Below are positions 1 through 7,677 of a stretch of 30,768 nucleotides of DNA, one piece after another. The position numbers and the translations under genes are program-made. Each line of letters begins with the position of its first letter. Positions within the stretch are counted from its first letter, which is position 1. The stretch covers positions 1 to 30,768 of the forward strand of contig NZ_JBAFWZ010000032.1 in the NCBI RefSeq assembly GCF_036662795.1, written 5' to 3'. A model generated the notes under the pieces. That model saw only the letters and a list, made by a program, of their open reading frames with translations, did no database searches and was not told where the DNA came from. Source of the DNA: Lysinibacillus_B sp036662795 (GTDB lineage: Bacteria > Bacillota > Bacilli > Bacillales_A > Planococcaceae).

Positions 1-160
1 TGTGCGGATAGCTACTCCTTTTGTTCGGATAGACCTCGCTTTTGTGCGGATAGCTCCCCCTTTTGTTCGGATAGACTCTCGTTTTGTGCGGATAGCTACC
101 CCTTTTGTTCGGATAGACCTCGCTTTTGTGCAGATAGCTCCCTTTGTTCGGATAACCACC
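1..160 (+). repeat. 21-bp tandem repeat array 1 (right end, 8 units)
   Basis: Eight units with the core TTTTGTKCGGATRG. The CGGAT cores start at 5, 26, 47, 68, 89, 110 and 131 (CAGAT in this last one), an exact 21-bp pitch, and a decayed unit at 149 ends the array. The K base alternates strictly G, T, G, T. Spacer words such as ATAGACCTCGC and ATAGCTAC recur. The array enters from outside the window and stops about 50 bp before the degV terminator. The open frame across it is a by-product of the 21-bp (7-codon) period and is not a gene. Confidence 0.93.
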
Positions 161-206
161 GCGCTTGCAAACAAAAATCCACAATCAACCGAAAGTTCTG
201 AAGGTA

Positions 207-248
207 AATAAAAAAGCAGCTTCTACAATAAACATTGTAGAAACTGCT
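207..248 (-). terminator. Intrinsic terminator of degV
   Basis: On the minus strand, AGCAG and TTCTACAAT arms (215-229 with 234-248) close a 4-base loop, with one opposed base in the stem. A T-rich tract (A-run 207-215 on the plus strand) follows. It lies just past the degV stop. Confidence 0.9.
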
Positions 249-257
249 CAACTATAA

Positions 258-1103
258 TTATTCTTTTTTCATCCAGCCTAAAGCTAGTGCACCTTCACCT
301 AGATGCGTGGCAATTACTGGACCGAAATAGCTAAATGTAAAGTCGACTGTTGGATAATCCTTTTGCAGCTGGGCCATCCAAGCTTGTCCCTCTTCCTCAC
401 AATTGGAGTGAATGACTGTTGCTTGTAATGATCCATAGTTTTCCACTGCTGCAGCAATCAATTCCTCCACACGACGCAATGCTTTTTTGCGTGTACGGAT
501 TTTTTCGAATGGCACAATTTTCGTATCAACGAAATGTAGAATAGGCTTAACTTGAAGAAGTCCACCTATTAATGCCGCTGCTGCAGATAGTCGACCGCCA
601 CGTTGTAAGTGAGCTAGGTCGTCTACAATAAAGTAAGCATCCATCGATTCCTTTAAATCATCCAGCTTTGCAAGTATCTCTTTTGCAGAAGCTCCTTGTT
701 CCGCCATTTTTGCCGCTTCAATAACAAACATTCCTTGAACTGAACAAGCTACCTCACTATCAAATGCATATACATCAATATTATCAACCATGTCACCAGC
801 TTGTACAGCTCCTTGATACGTACCACTGATGCCACTCGATAAATGAATCGTTACTATTTCATCATAATCTTTAGATAGTTCTTCAAAAAGTTCAACAAAC
901 TTCCCTACAGGTGGTTGTGTCGTTTTTGGAAATGCTTTTGCGTTACGCACTTTTTCGTAAAACTCTGAAGCTGTAATCGTTACCTCTTCTTCATAAGTAC
1001 CGTCCTCTAAATTGACGCTAAGCGGTACCATTCGTATGTTATAGCGTGCGCGTTCATCCTCTGTCAAATACGCTGTACTATCTGTTACGACTGCAGTTTT
1101 CAT
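258..1103 (-). CDS. degV: DegV family fatty-acid-binding protein
   Basis: 281 residues, full length for the DegV/FakB family. These cytoplasmic proteins bind one fatty acid and present it to the kinase FakA for acyl-phosphate synthesis. Visible family motifs are TDST at 7-10, TTQPP at 61-65, HLSSGISGTYQ at 87-97 and HLQRGGR at 165-171, with a C-terminal ATHLGEGALALGW. AGGAG lies 9 bases before ATG. In B. subtilis a DegV paralogue (YviA) sits directly downstream of degSU, so the location is conserved, although a lipoprotein gene intervenes here. A terminator follows. Which fatty acid it prefers cannot be read from the sequence. Confidence 0.93.
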   Translation of the reverse strand: MKTAVVTDSTAYLTEDERARYNIRMVPLSVNLEDGTYEEEVTITASEFYEKVRNAKAFPKTTQPPVGKFVELFEELSKDYDEIVTIHLSSGISGTYQGAVQAGDMVDNIDVYAFDSEVACSVQGMFVIEAAKMAEQGASAKEILAKLDDLKESMDAYFIVDDLAHLQRGGRLSAAAALIGGLLQVKPILHFVDTKIVPFEKIRTRKKALRRVEELIAAAVENYGSLQATVIHSNCEEEGQAWMAQLQKDYPTVDFTFSYFGPVIATHLGEGALALGWMKKE

Positions 1104-1156
1104 ACTCCCACTCTCCTATGCTCATATATTACCGTATCTACAAGTAATTGTGAATG

Positions 1157-1208
1157 AAAAAATGTAAAAGCGTTCTGTGAAGGAATGGCTCTTTTCATCA
1201 CAGAACGC
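1157..1208 (-). terminator. Terminator of the lipoprotein gene
   Basis: A perfect 11-bp stem GCGTTCTGTGA/TCACAGAACGC (1170-1180 with 1198-1208) has a 17-base loop. On the minus strand it is followed by a T-rich tract (plus-strand A-rich 1157-1169). It separates the lipoprotein gene from degV. Confidence 0.85.
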
Positions 1209-1233
1209 CTAATAATAAAAAATATAAATAAAA

Positions 1234-1749
1234 TTAATTATTCCCAATATAATAAACACTCGATACTTTCCATGAGCCTTCTTCCTTCACAAAAACTGTT
1301 ACTTGACGCCCCTGACTTTTTAACTCAGTGTCAGTCGTTTCTTCTGTCATTTCGATATTTAAATTTGCAAATACTTGCGCTTCTTGTTCGTTATATTTCA
1401 CAATAGTAACGTCATCCGCTTGACGATTAATCTTGTATTGAGAAAATTGCTTTTTTGCCTCTTGTAAATCTTTTTCGTAATCAAACCCTTTTGCATTTTT
1501 GGATAATGTCGTTGCATAACGATCAATATCTTCTGCGTTAAAGGCATCAATGTATTCATTAAACACAGCAACAATGTTTGCTTTTTCAGCTACCGGAATA
1601 TCCGCAGCTTCTTCAATCGACTCTCCTAGCACTTCAAAGCCAATCGATTCTTTTTCCGTTTCTTCTGGATCTTTGTTACTCTGTTCCTCTTTATTCCCAC
1701 AAGCAGTAAGGACTAAGCATGCCGCTACTACTAATAACCATTTTTTCAT
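1234..1749 (-). CDS. Small lipoprotein, possible NTF2-like fold
   Basis: 171 residues. The N-terminus MKKWLLVVAACLVLTACGN is a lipoprotein signal with lipobox LTAC, so C17 should be lipidated and the protein held on the outer face of the membrane. An E/K-rich tether (about 20-35) follows. The rest looks like an NTF2/SnoaL-type cone (FNEYIDAFNAEDIDRYATTLS, then VTIVKYNEQEAQVFANLNIEM and a closing strand pair ending in VSSVYYIGN). No catalytic residues are evident. Ribosome site GGGAGGG precedes ATG, and an extended -10 (TGCTACAAT) lies at 1771-1779. It sits between degU and degV, which are adjacent in B. subtilis. The lipoprotein call is firm; the fold is inferred from pattern only. Confidence 0.82.
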   Translation of the reverse strand: MKKWLLVVAACLVLTACGNKEEQSNKDPEETEKESIGFEVLGESIEEAADIPVAEKANIVAVFNEYIDAFNAEDIDRYATTLSKNAKGFDYEKDLQEAKKQFSQYKINRQADDVTIVKYNEQEAQVFANLNIEMTEETTDTELKSQGRQVTVFVKEEGSWKVSSVYYIGNN

Positions 1750-1770
1750 TGAATAACCCTCCCGCGCAAT

Positions 1771-1779
1771 ATTGTAGCA
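1771..1779 (-). promoter_or_regulatory. Extended -10 of the lipoprotein gene
   Basis: On the minus strand it reads TGCTACAAT, an extended -10 with no convincing -35. It is about 22 bases upstream of the start codon. The related TGCTATAAT occurs before degS and tagO. Confidence 0.45.
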
Positions 1780-1904
1780 TAGTTCGCTATTTTAGGACAT
1801 TTGTTTTACTTTTTCTTTATGACGTTATCGTAAAACGAATTGTTGCATGAGAGGTCACTACAAAATGGTGAAAGGTATTTTAAAGGGCTAAGAGTCTCAG
1901 CCAA

Positions 1905-2020
1905 GAAAAGCGGGAGCGCCCCGTATAGCCCCGACAAGCACTGGAGAAAGGCTCCTAGTGTGCTTGCCACACGTAGAGACTTTCGAAGTGACCTCGAGGG
2001 GCTGGGCGCTCGAGCTAGAT
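1905..2020. repeat. GC-rich intergenic hairpin repeat, copy B
   Basis: The element begins GAAAAGCGGGAGCGCCCC and ends GAGGGGCTGGGCGCTCGAGC. The ends pair (AGCGCC with GGCGCT, AGCCCC with GGGGCT), so the whole element can fold into one long hairpin. It shares its ends with copy A (22295-22416) and copy C (6021-6130), while the middle differs. It lies between the lipoprotein promoter and the degU terminator. Similar GC-rich intergenic elements are familiar in Bacillaceae genomes; I assign no function. Confidence 0.8.
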
Positions 2021-2049
2021 AAAGCTCAAACAAAAATTCATCCTTTATA

Positions 2050-2090
2050 CTATAAAAACCTACTAAAAGCTCAATACTTTTAGTAGGTTT
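2050..2090 (-). terminator. Terminator of degSU
   Basis: A perfect 14-bp stem AAACCTACTAAAAG/CTTTTAGTAGGTTT (2056-2069 with 2077-2090) and a 7-base loop are followed on the minus strand by TTATAG-type T-rich sequence. It begins 8 bases after the degU stop. Confidence 0.92.
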
Positions 2091-2097
2091 CATTCAT

Positions 2098-2772
2098 TTA
2101 TCGTACTTCTACCCAACCATTTTTGATTGCTGTTACAACGGCTTGTGTACGGTCGTTTACATTCATTTTTTGCAGAATGCTTGAAACGTGGTTTTTAACT
2201 GTCTTTTCTGAGATGTATAATGATTCACCAATTGTACGGTTACTTTGACCATCTGTTAAAAGCTGAAGCACTTCACATTCACGCTTTGTAAGTAAGTGGA
2301 ATGGGCGGCGGATTTCCGTTTGATGGAAATTACCTTTATTTTCATGCTCTGATAATCGACGGAATTCGGCAACTAAATTTTTCGTTACTTTCGGATGTAA
2401 GTAAGACCCTCCGTTTGCCACTACTTTTATTGCCTCTACAATCTCATCGGCATCCATTTCCTTCAGCATATAACCTAGCGCACCTGATTTAAGTGCATGC
2501 GTCACATACGATTCATCATCATGAATCGATAACATAATTACTTTTGCATCTGGGTGCATGGCGATTAAGTCTGAAGTTGCATCTACACCATTTTTTCCTG
2601 GCATATTAATATCCATTAGGACAACATCTGGCATATTGGCATTATACAAATTGATTACGTCTGAACCGTCATCCCCTTCTGCTACGACTTCAAACGTATC
2701 TTCAAAATCTAAAATACGTTTAACTCCTTCACGGAATAATTGATGATCATCCACGATAATAATTTTTGTCAT
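2098..2772 (-). CDS. degU: Two-component response regulator DegU
   Basis: 224 residues, NarL/LuxR class. The receiver domain spans 1-120 with acidic pair D8-D9, phospho-acceptor D54 (VLMDINMPG), S82 and K104. The LuxR-type helix-turn-helix is at about 155-220 (LTKRECEVLQLLTDGQSN ... ISEKTVKNHVSSILQKM). In B. subtilis DegU switches exoenzyme production, motility, competence and matrix genes according to phosphorylation state. It follows degS by 48 bases and shares its transcript. The ribosome site is AGGGGG before ATG. The nearby exported hydrolases are plausible targets, but I see no site that proves it. Confidence 0.96.
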   Translation of the reverse strand: MTKIIIVDDHQLFREGVKRILDFEDTFEVVAEGDDGSDVINLYNANMPDVVLMDINMPGKNGVDATSDLIAMHPDAKVIMLSIHDDESYVTHALKSGALGYMLKEMDADEIVEAIKVVANGGSYLHPKVTKNLVAEFRRLSEHENKGNFHQTEIRRPFHLLTKRECEVLQLLTDGQSNRTIGESLYISEKTVKNHVSSILQKMNVNDRTQAVVTAIKNGWVEVR

Positions 2773-2820
2773 TTCATTTACCCCCTATACAATAGTTCGA
2801 CTTTTTTAATTATTCTTCTA

Positions 2821-3975
2821 CTACTCTTTTACATCCGAATAAGGAATTTTAAATATTACAATCGTTCCTTTATCAATAGCACTATGAATTTCCATTCGGC
2901 CATTGAGTAAATCAACACGTTCTGTCATGCCAATTATACCAAAGGATTGCTCCTTCACAACGGATTTATCAAAACCTTTCCCGTCATCCTTCACAACAAT
3001 ATTTACGCACTCTCTGATCCACTCAAGCTTTACGGATATTTCTTTTGGCTTGCCATGCTTGATGGCATTGGTTACACATTCCTGCACGAGACGAAACATG
3101 GCAACCTCGTGCTCTGAGGAAATTCTTTTTTCCTGCCCTTGTGACAGAAAATGAATTTGAACTCCAGGATTATATTCCATAATTGTGGATAAATATTTCT
3201 TCAACGTCGGAACGATTCCTAAATCATCTAATGCCATAGGTCTTAAATCATATATTATTCTCCGTACTTCGGAAAGGGCATTTCGTACCGTTACTTTTAA
3301 ATCATATAGCTCATTCATAGCTTCCTGAATGCCTTTTTCGCGATATGTACGCTCAATTAAATCAGAACGCATTAGTACATTTGCCATCATTTGAGCTGGG
3401 CCGTCATGAATTTCTCTCGATAATCTTTTCCGTTCTTCCTCTTGTGCAGCAATAATTTTTATACCGAAGTCCTGCTTTATTTTTGCTTGCTCTAATGCTA
3501 AACTAACATTTTTTAAATCAGAAGTTAAATAATTTATAACTACATTCACCTGATTGACTAAATGATTCGCACGTTCAATTGTATCATATAACGCTTTCAG
3601 CCGACGTTCTAAATCATCTCGTTTTTCACGCAATTGCTTTTCACGCTCACGAACTATAGAAAGCTTTAATTGAAAATTATTTGCCGTTTCATATGCATCT
3701 CGTACTTGTTCTTCTGTATAATTATTAAAAGCTTTACTTACTTGGACGAGTCTTTGCTTAGAAAGTTGCGCTCTTGCTTCTAAATGGTCCGCTTCATCAA
3801 TTAAAAGAGAAATTTCTTGTCGAACAATTTCAAGCTCTTTTTGCATTTCCTCGAAGCTTCTACGGCTTTGTTCGCTTATAATGAATATATCGTCTTTAGA
3901 GTTAGTAATTGTTTCGAGCATTCGATTGAATATAACATCGAGTGAAGCAATATCAAATTTTTCATTCGAAAACAT
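2821..3975 (-). CDS. degS: Cytoplasmic sensor histidine kinase DegS
   Basis: 384 residues, no membrane segment. A long coiled-coil sensor region covers about 30-180. HisKA_3 follows with phospho-acceptor H190 (REIHDGPAQMMANV). HATPase_c has an N-box (ECVTNAIKHG), a G1 box (DDGKGFD) and a G2 box (GIIGMTERV). It autophosphorylates and transfers phosphate to DegU encoded just downstream. GGGGA precedes ATG. An extended -10 lies at 4066-4074 and a perfect 20-bp palindrome in the leader at 4007-4026. Length and order match B. subtilis DegS. Confidence 0.96.
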   Translation of the reverse strand: MFSNEKFDIASLDVIFNRMLETITNSKDDIFIISEQSRRSFEEMQKELEIVRQEISLLIDEADHLEARAQLSKQRLVQVSKAFNNYTEEQVRDAYETANNFQLKLSIVREREKQLREKRDDLERRLKALYDTIERANHLVNQVNVVINYLTSDLKNVSLALEQAKIKQDFGIKIIAAQEEERKRLSREIHDGPAQMMANVLMRSDLIERTYREKGIQEAMNELYDLKVTVRNALSEVRRIIYDLRPMALDDLGIVPTLKKYLSTIMEYNPGVQIHFLSQGQEKRISSEHEVAMFRLVQECVTNAIKHGKPKEISVKLEWIRECVNIVVKDDGKGFDKSVVKEQSFGIIGMTERVDLLNGRMEIHSAIDKGTIVIFKIPYSDVKE

Positions 3976-4006
3976 TAGTATTCCCCATTCTTCTTATGTG
4001 TGACGA

Positions 4007-4026
4007 TTCCAATTTATAAATTGGAA
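4007..4026. promoter_or_regulatory. Perfect 20-bp palindrome in the degS leader
   Basis: TTCCAATTTATAAATTGGAA is fully self-complementary. It starts 32 bases upstream of the degS ATG, downstream of the candidate -10. It could be an operator, or an RNA hairpin in the leader. Confidence 0.55.
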
Positions 4027-4065
4027 ATTACACCTTTTTACGACTAAGCATAATAGTTCTACTCT

Positions 4066-4074
4066 ATTATAGCA
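4066..4074 (-). promoter_or_regulatory. Extended -10 for degSU
   Basis: TGCTATAAT on the minus strand, a consensus hexamer with the TG extension. It lies about 91 bases before the degS start. The -35 is weak. Confidence 0.55.
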
Positions 4075-4148
4075 TTTTCTAAACATATTATAAGTATTTA
4101 CTCTCATACTGAACAGTATATTTTTTGTTATTTTAAGGAGTTTTAATA

Positions 4149-4793
4149 ATGCGAAAAGACTATAGAACCGTCAAAGGTTACGGTGAAAAAGAGATCATCA
4201 TTTCTAAATCTAAATTTATATGCTATGTGAATCGTGCTGAAACTGAGGAAGAAGCACTAACATTTATTGAAAAAATTAAAAAAATGCACCCTAATGCAAC
4301 GCACAACTGCTCATGTTATATGATCGGCGAGCATGACCAAATTCAAAAGGCAAATGATGATGGGGAACCTAGTGGTACTGCAGGCGTTCCTATGTTAGAG
4401 GTCTTAAAAAAACAAGGCTTAAAGGATACGGTAGTTGTTGTTACTCGCTATTTTGGTGGCATTAAACTCGGTGGAGGCGGCTTAATTCGAGCTTATAGTA
4501 AATCGACTACGGAAGGAATCCGTGCTGCACAAGTTGTCGAACGAAGGCTGCATCATTTAATGAAGGTATCTATCGACTATACGTGGCTAGGTAAAGTAGA
4601 AAATGAAATTCGTAATTCGAGCTATACATTACACGATATCCAATATACAGAAGGAGTCGATTTGTATATTTTTGTCGAAAAGGTGGCCGAATCGACTTTC
4701 ACTAATTGGATAGTAGAGCTAACAAGCGGACAAAGCACAATATTATGCGAAGATACACAATTTATAGAATTTGTCTTATCACAAAGTAATTAA
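4149..4793 (+). CDS. yvyE: YvyE/YigZ (IMPACT) family protein
   Basis: 214 residues. The N-terminal UPF0029/IMPACT domain covers about 18-130 with the family signature DDGEPSGTAGVPML and VVTRYFGGIKLGGGGLIRAY. The C-terminal DUF1949-type domain is at about 140-205. It is cytoplasmic. Relatives are linked to translation control (the eukaryotic homologue IMPACT inhibits Gcn2), but the bacterial role is not settled. AAGGAG is well spaced before ATG. It is divergent from degS, as in B. subtilis. No terminator follows; the next promoter starts three bases after the stop. Confidence 0.92.
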   Translation: MRKDYRTVKGYGEKEIIISKSKFICYVNRAETEEEALTFIEKIKKMHPNATHNCSCYMIGEHDQIQKANDDGEPSGTAGVPMLEVLKKQGLKDTVVVVTRYFGGIKLGGGGLIRAYSKSTTEGIRAAQVVERRLHHLMKVSIDYTWLGKVENEIRNSSYTLHDIQYTEGVDLYIFVEKVAESTFTNWIVELTSGQSTILCEDTQFIEFVLSQSN

Positions 4794-4795
4794 CA

Positions 4796-4824
4796 TTTAC
4801 GGTACTGATAAAAAGTTGTATAAT
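4796..4824 (+). promoter_or_regulatory. SigA-type promoter of the LCP gene
   Basis: The -35 is TTTACG (4796-4801), followed by a 17-base spacer and a consensus -10 TATAAT (4819-4824). It lies 54 bases before the ATG and shows the LCP gene has its own promoter. Confidence 0.7.
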
Positions 4825-4877
4825 AAACTTTATTAATTTTTTACTGTACGATTTCTATTAATATAAGGAGAATTACT

Positions 4878-5924
4878 ATGAAAAGAACCTTTGGGAAAAA
4901 GGAGAAAGGCTCTTCGAAGCTGTCACTTTTTCTAAAAATAACATTAATTTTAGCAACGTCCCTCCTTATTTGCGCGACAACATATGCCGTTTATTTAACA
5001 AAAAAAGCGGAGCAGGCTGCAAATAATGCATACGAAAAGATAGAGAACAGAGATATTTCAGACAAACGCGAGGCTAAAGTAGAGCCCCTAAATGATAACA
5101 TCTCTATTCTATTTATTGGGATTGATGATAGTGAAAAACGTGGGCAAGGGGCGGACACTTCTAGGTCAGATGCTCTAATGCTTGCCACACTAAATAATAA
5201 AACAAAAACAGTAAAGCTACTAAGTATTCCACGAGATTCGTATGTTTATATTCCTTACAGTGGTTATAAGGACAGAATTAATCACGCTCATTCAAGGGGC
5301 GGCACACTCGCGACAATTGAAACGGTAGAAGAATTATTCGATATTCCAGTTGACTATTACGTTCGCATGAATTTTAATGCATTTATCGACGTGGTAGATG
5401 CACTAGGTGGAGTAGAAGTTGAAGTACCGTATGATATAGTGGAGCAAAATGAATCTGATCAAAAGACAATTAGTCTAAAGGCTGGCTTACAGGAGCTAAA
5501 CGGAAGTGAAGCATTAGCACTAGCCCGCACTCGAAAAAAGGATAGCGATATCGAACGAGGCAAGCGTCAGCAAGAAATCATAAAGGCGATTACAGCAAAG
5601 GTCGCATCCTTTTCATCCATTTCAAAATATGATGATGTACTCGAAGCAGTTGGCGATAACATGAAAACAGATATGACATTTGATGAGATGAAATCTATTT
5701 TTAGCTACCTATCTCAAGGTGTTCCACGAATTGATTCGCTAACATTAACAGGCGATGATGACTGGTCTGCAGGTCCTTATTACTACAAGCTAGATGAAGA
5801 GGCCCTAGAAGAGACAAAGCATATTTTACAAAGTCATTTAGGTATCCTACCAGATTCCTCAGATGTATCTGGTACTAGATCGAATGATCACACTGAACAA
5901 ACGCAAGTTGAATCAAAGTATTAA
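4878..5924 (+). CDS. LytR-CpsA-Psr family wall-polymer transferase
   Basis: 348 residues. A short basic cytoplasmic tail and one membrane helix (about 17-42) place the LCP domain (about 73-260) outside. Signature segments are DTSRSDALMLATLN, LLSIPRDSYVYIP and ALARTRKKDSDIERGKRQQ. These give the arginines and aspartates that bind the lipid pyrophosphate and metal. LCP enzymes move wall teichoic acid or secondary polymer from undecaprenyl carrier onto peptidoglycan. The position beside yvyE and near tagO matches B. subtilis yvhJ (tagV). The C-terminal tail after about 320 is low-complexity. The exact substrate is inferred only from context. Confidence 0.93.
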   Translation: MKRTFGKKEKGSSKLSLFLKITLILATSLLICATTYAVYLTKKAEQAANNAYEKIENRDISDKREAKVEPLNDNISILFIGIDDSEKRGQGADTSRSDALMLATLNNKTKTVKLLSIPRDSYVYIPYSGYKDRINHAHSRGGTLATIETVEELFDIPVDYYVRMNFNAFIDVVDALGGVEVEVPYDIVEQNESDQKTISLKAGLQELNGSEALALARTRKKDSDIERGKRQQEIIKAITAKVASFSSISKYDDVLEAVGDNMKTDMTFDEMKSIFSYLSQGVPRIDSLTLTGDDDWSAGPYYYKLDEEALEETKHILQSHLGILPDSSDVSGTRSNDHTEQTQVESKY

Positions 5925-5936
5925 TTACAAAGCTAT

Positions 5937-5970
5937 GCCCGCTTACGATAACATGTAAGGGGGCTTTTTT
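5937..5970 (+). terminator. Terminator of the LCP gene
   Basis: GCCCGCTTAC pairs with GTAAGGGGGC apart from one mismatch. The loop is 8 bases and TTTTTT follows. Confidence 0.88.
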
Positions 5971-6020
5971 ATGACGTTTTTAGTTTAAATAGGCATTCTC
6001 ACCAAAATTTATTTTGCAAC

Positions 6021-6130
6021 GACAGAGCAGCCCCTCTAGGTCGAGGTCACTTCATCTCCTCGGTCGATATGATAGCAGGAATGATGCTTTCTTTCGATTC
6101 CGGGCTAAACAGAGCGCTTCTGCCCTTCTC
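6021..6130. repeat. GC-rich hairpin repeat, decayed copy C (inverted)
   Basis: Read on the minus strand it follows copy A (22295-22416): AGCGCT..GTTTAGCCC, AATCGAAAG, GACCGAGGAGATGAAGTGACC, then GAGGGGCTG. Changes in both arms weaken the hairpin, so it looks like an old copy. It fills most of the gap between the convergent LCP and tagO genes; I see no gene in that roughly 300-base gap. Confidence 0.7.
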
Positions 6131-6175
6131 ACCATTATCAAAATAGATGATTGCTCCCCATAACAAATCACCCCA

Positions 6176-6209
6176 TAAAAAAAGCTATCATTCACATAGA
6201 ATGACAGCT
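6176..6209 (-). terminator. Terminator of tagO
   Basis: AGCTATCATTC/GAATGACAGCT (6183-6193 with 6199-6209), one G-T pair and a 5-base loop. A T-run on the minus strand (A-run 6176-6183) follows. Confidence 0.88.
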
Positions 6210-6227
6210 CTCTTATATCCACTAGTC

Positions 6228-7271
6228 TTACTTATTAAACATCCGAACAAAATTGATGAGTGGTCGATAATTCTTACCAGCTAGTCCAATCACTTCAACG
6301 AACAGCTCTACTGCCACTAGAATAACTGTAATAAGTAAAATCGCTCCCCAAACCTTTGCCATAGAGAAAATAATAGCACATAGCCCGAACATGATTGCGA
6401 TACTATAAATAAGTAGCACCGTTTGACGATGAGAAAAACCTAAATCAAGCAAACGATGATGCAAATGTGACTTATCAGGATCCGACCATTTTTGTTTCAT
6501 ACGTAGACGACGCACGATGGCAAAGAATGTATCAGAAATTGGTACACCTAAAATAATAACTGGAATTATAAATGATACCATCGCTAGATTTTTAAAGCCT
6601 AATAACGATAGGACTGCAATCATAAATCCTAGGAATAGTGCACCCGTATCACCCATAAATATTTTGGCTGGGTGGAAATTATAAAATAAAAAACCGAACG
6701 AGCTTGCTGCTAAAATCGCTGCAGTTGCAAGTACAAAAGGATTGGCCATAATAAATGCCATGATAGCAAGTGATACTAAAGCAATAGTAGAAACACCAGC
6801 AGCTAGCCCATCAAGACCATCAATTAAGTTAACAGCGTTTGTAATAGCAATAATCCAAATAATTGTAAAAGGAATACTTAAAAAACCAAAATCCAACACA
6901 CCATCGAAAGGTAAGTTAATTTCTTGAATTTGTATATCACCTAGGAATACGATGATACATGCCGCTACTAATTGCCCAATCATTTTTGCTTTCGCAGACA
7001 ATTCATACATATCATCTAAAACACCTGTAATGACAATAACTGTAGCACCTAAAATAATCGCTAACAGATATTCACTATCAGGTCTTAATACAGCTATTCC
7101 AATTAAAAACGCACCAAAAATAGCTAAGCCACCTAAACGAGGCATAATGCGTGCGTGCACTTTCCGATAATTAGGCGCATCCACCGCCCCAATTCGAAAT
7201 GCTAAACGCTTTACTAGTGGAGTTAGTAAAATGGCAGATAGGACCGCCACGATTAAAGACACGTAAATCAT
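6228..7271 (-). CDS. tagO: Undecaprenyl-phosphate GlcNAc-1-phosphate transferase TagO
   Basis: 347 residues from the chosen start, a polytopic membrane enzyme of the MraY/WecA/TagO family. It moves GlcNAc-1-phosphate from UDP-GlcNAc to undecaprenyl phosphate, the first step of teichoic and secondary wall polymer synthesis. Motifs are DAPNYRKVH and PRLGGLAI near the N-terminus, NAVNLIDGLDGLAAG (metal-binding aspartates), KIFMGDTGALFLG, and the cytoplasmic SDPDKSHLHHRLLDLG histidine loop. The frame stays open ten codons upstream (to 7301), but a strong AAGGAGG sits inside that extension, 6-7 bases before the ATG at 7271, and the longer start has none. The product is needed for SLH-protein anchoring if the SLH ligand is built on this lipid. 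Confidence 0.94.
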   Translation of the reverse strand: MIYVSLIVAVLSAILLTPLVKRLAFRIGAVDAPNYRKVHARIMPRLGGLAIFGAFLIGIAVLRPDSEYLLAIILGATVIVITGVLDDMYELSAKAKMIGQLVAACIIVFLGDIQIQEINLPFDGVLDFGFLSIPFTIIWIIAITNAVNLIDGLDGLAAGVSTIALVSLAIMAFIMANPFVLATAAILAASSFGFLFYNFHPAKIFMGDTGALFLGFMIAVLSLLGFKNLAMVSFIIPVIILGVPISDTFFAIVRRLRMKQKWSDPDKSHLHHRLLDLGFSHRQTVLLIYSIAIMFGLCAIIFSMAKVWGAILLITVILVAVELFVEVIGLAGKNYRPLINFVRMFNK

Positions 7272-7274
7272 GTC

Positions 7275-7285
7275 TCTCCTCCTTA
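7275..7285 (-). promoter_or_regulatory. Ribosome site that fixes the tagO start
   Basis: AAGGAGGAGAGAC then ATG on the minus strand. It lies within the ten-codon open extension, which argues against the upstream ATG. Confidence 0.85.
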
Positions 7286-7343
7286 AGAAAATTAAATTCA
7301 TTTATAGTGTAGGAACATTGTGATTCATGTTCAAATTTAAATA

Positions 7344-7363
7344 GCACATCTGTTCAGGTGTGC
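7344..7363. promoter_or_regulatory. Imperfect palindrome in the tagO leader
   Basis: GCACATCTGTTCAGGTGTGC: arms GCACA/TGTGC and CTG/CAG with one opposed base in each arm. It lies between the candidate tagO -10 (7429-7437) and its ribosome site, so it could act as an RNA hairpin or an operator. Confidence 0.45.
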
Positions 7364-7428
7364 AATATATAAGCGATTTAAATATCATTCAACATAATTT
7401 GGAAATCGAATGAAATCAATCCGAGTAC

Positions 7429-7437
7429 ATTATAGCA
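7429..7437 (-). promoter_or_regulatory. Extended -10 for tagO
   Basis: TGCTATAAT on the minus strand, 158 bases before the ATG. It implies a long leader. No good -35 is visible. Confidence 0.5.
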
Positions 7438-7579
7438 CGTATGCTTTATAAAACATAGCTTTTCTCTCACATTACCGAAAGAATACACAAGATATTTATT
7501 TCCATAAATTCAAAATACTAAAACAACGATATTTATTTGGTTTCTCGACTATATGTCATAGATGCTTAAGCGAATTTCA

Positions 7580-7670
7580 AAGCTAGTTAATTAAACTAGC
7601 TTTTCAGGCGTCCCTAGAAAAGCAGGCTAGCGCAACGGAAATCAACCGACAGTGGCTGAGTCCGCCCTAT
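7580..7670. other. Hairpin and repeat remnant upstream of secA2
   Basis: A perfect 9-bp stem AAGCTAGTT/AACTAGCTT (7580-7588 with 7594-7602) is followed by TTTT. Next comes GCAGGCTAGCGCAACGGAAA and ATCAACC, which resembles the end of the element at 19645-19711. The remaining DNA between tagO and secA2 is AT-rich with no gene. Confidence 0.4.
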
Positions 7671-7677
7671 CCTTCAG

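Noticed and set aside
2..211. 69-codon plus-strand frame with FVRI repeats
   Set aside because: It is the translation of 21-bp repeat array 1. No ribosome site, and the period alone keeps it open.
1806..2093. 95-codon minus-strand and 60-codon plus-strand frames
   Set aside because: They run through the GC-rich hairpin repeat and the degU terminator. No ribosome site.
7272..7301. Ten-codon N-terminal extension of tagO
   Set aside because: The strong ribosome site lies inside it and the upstream ATG has none.
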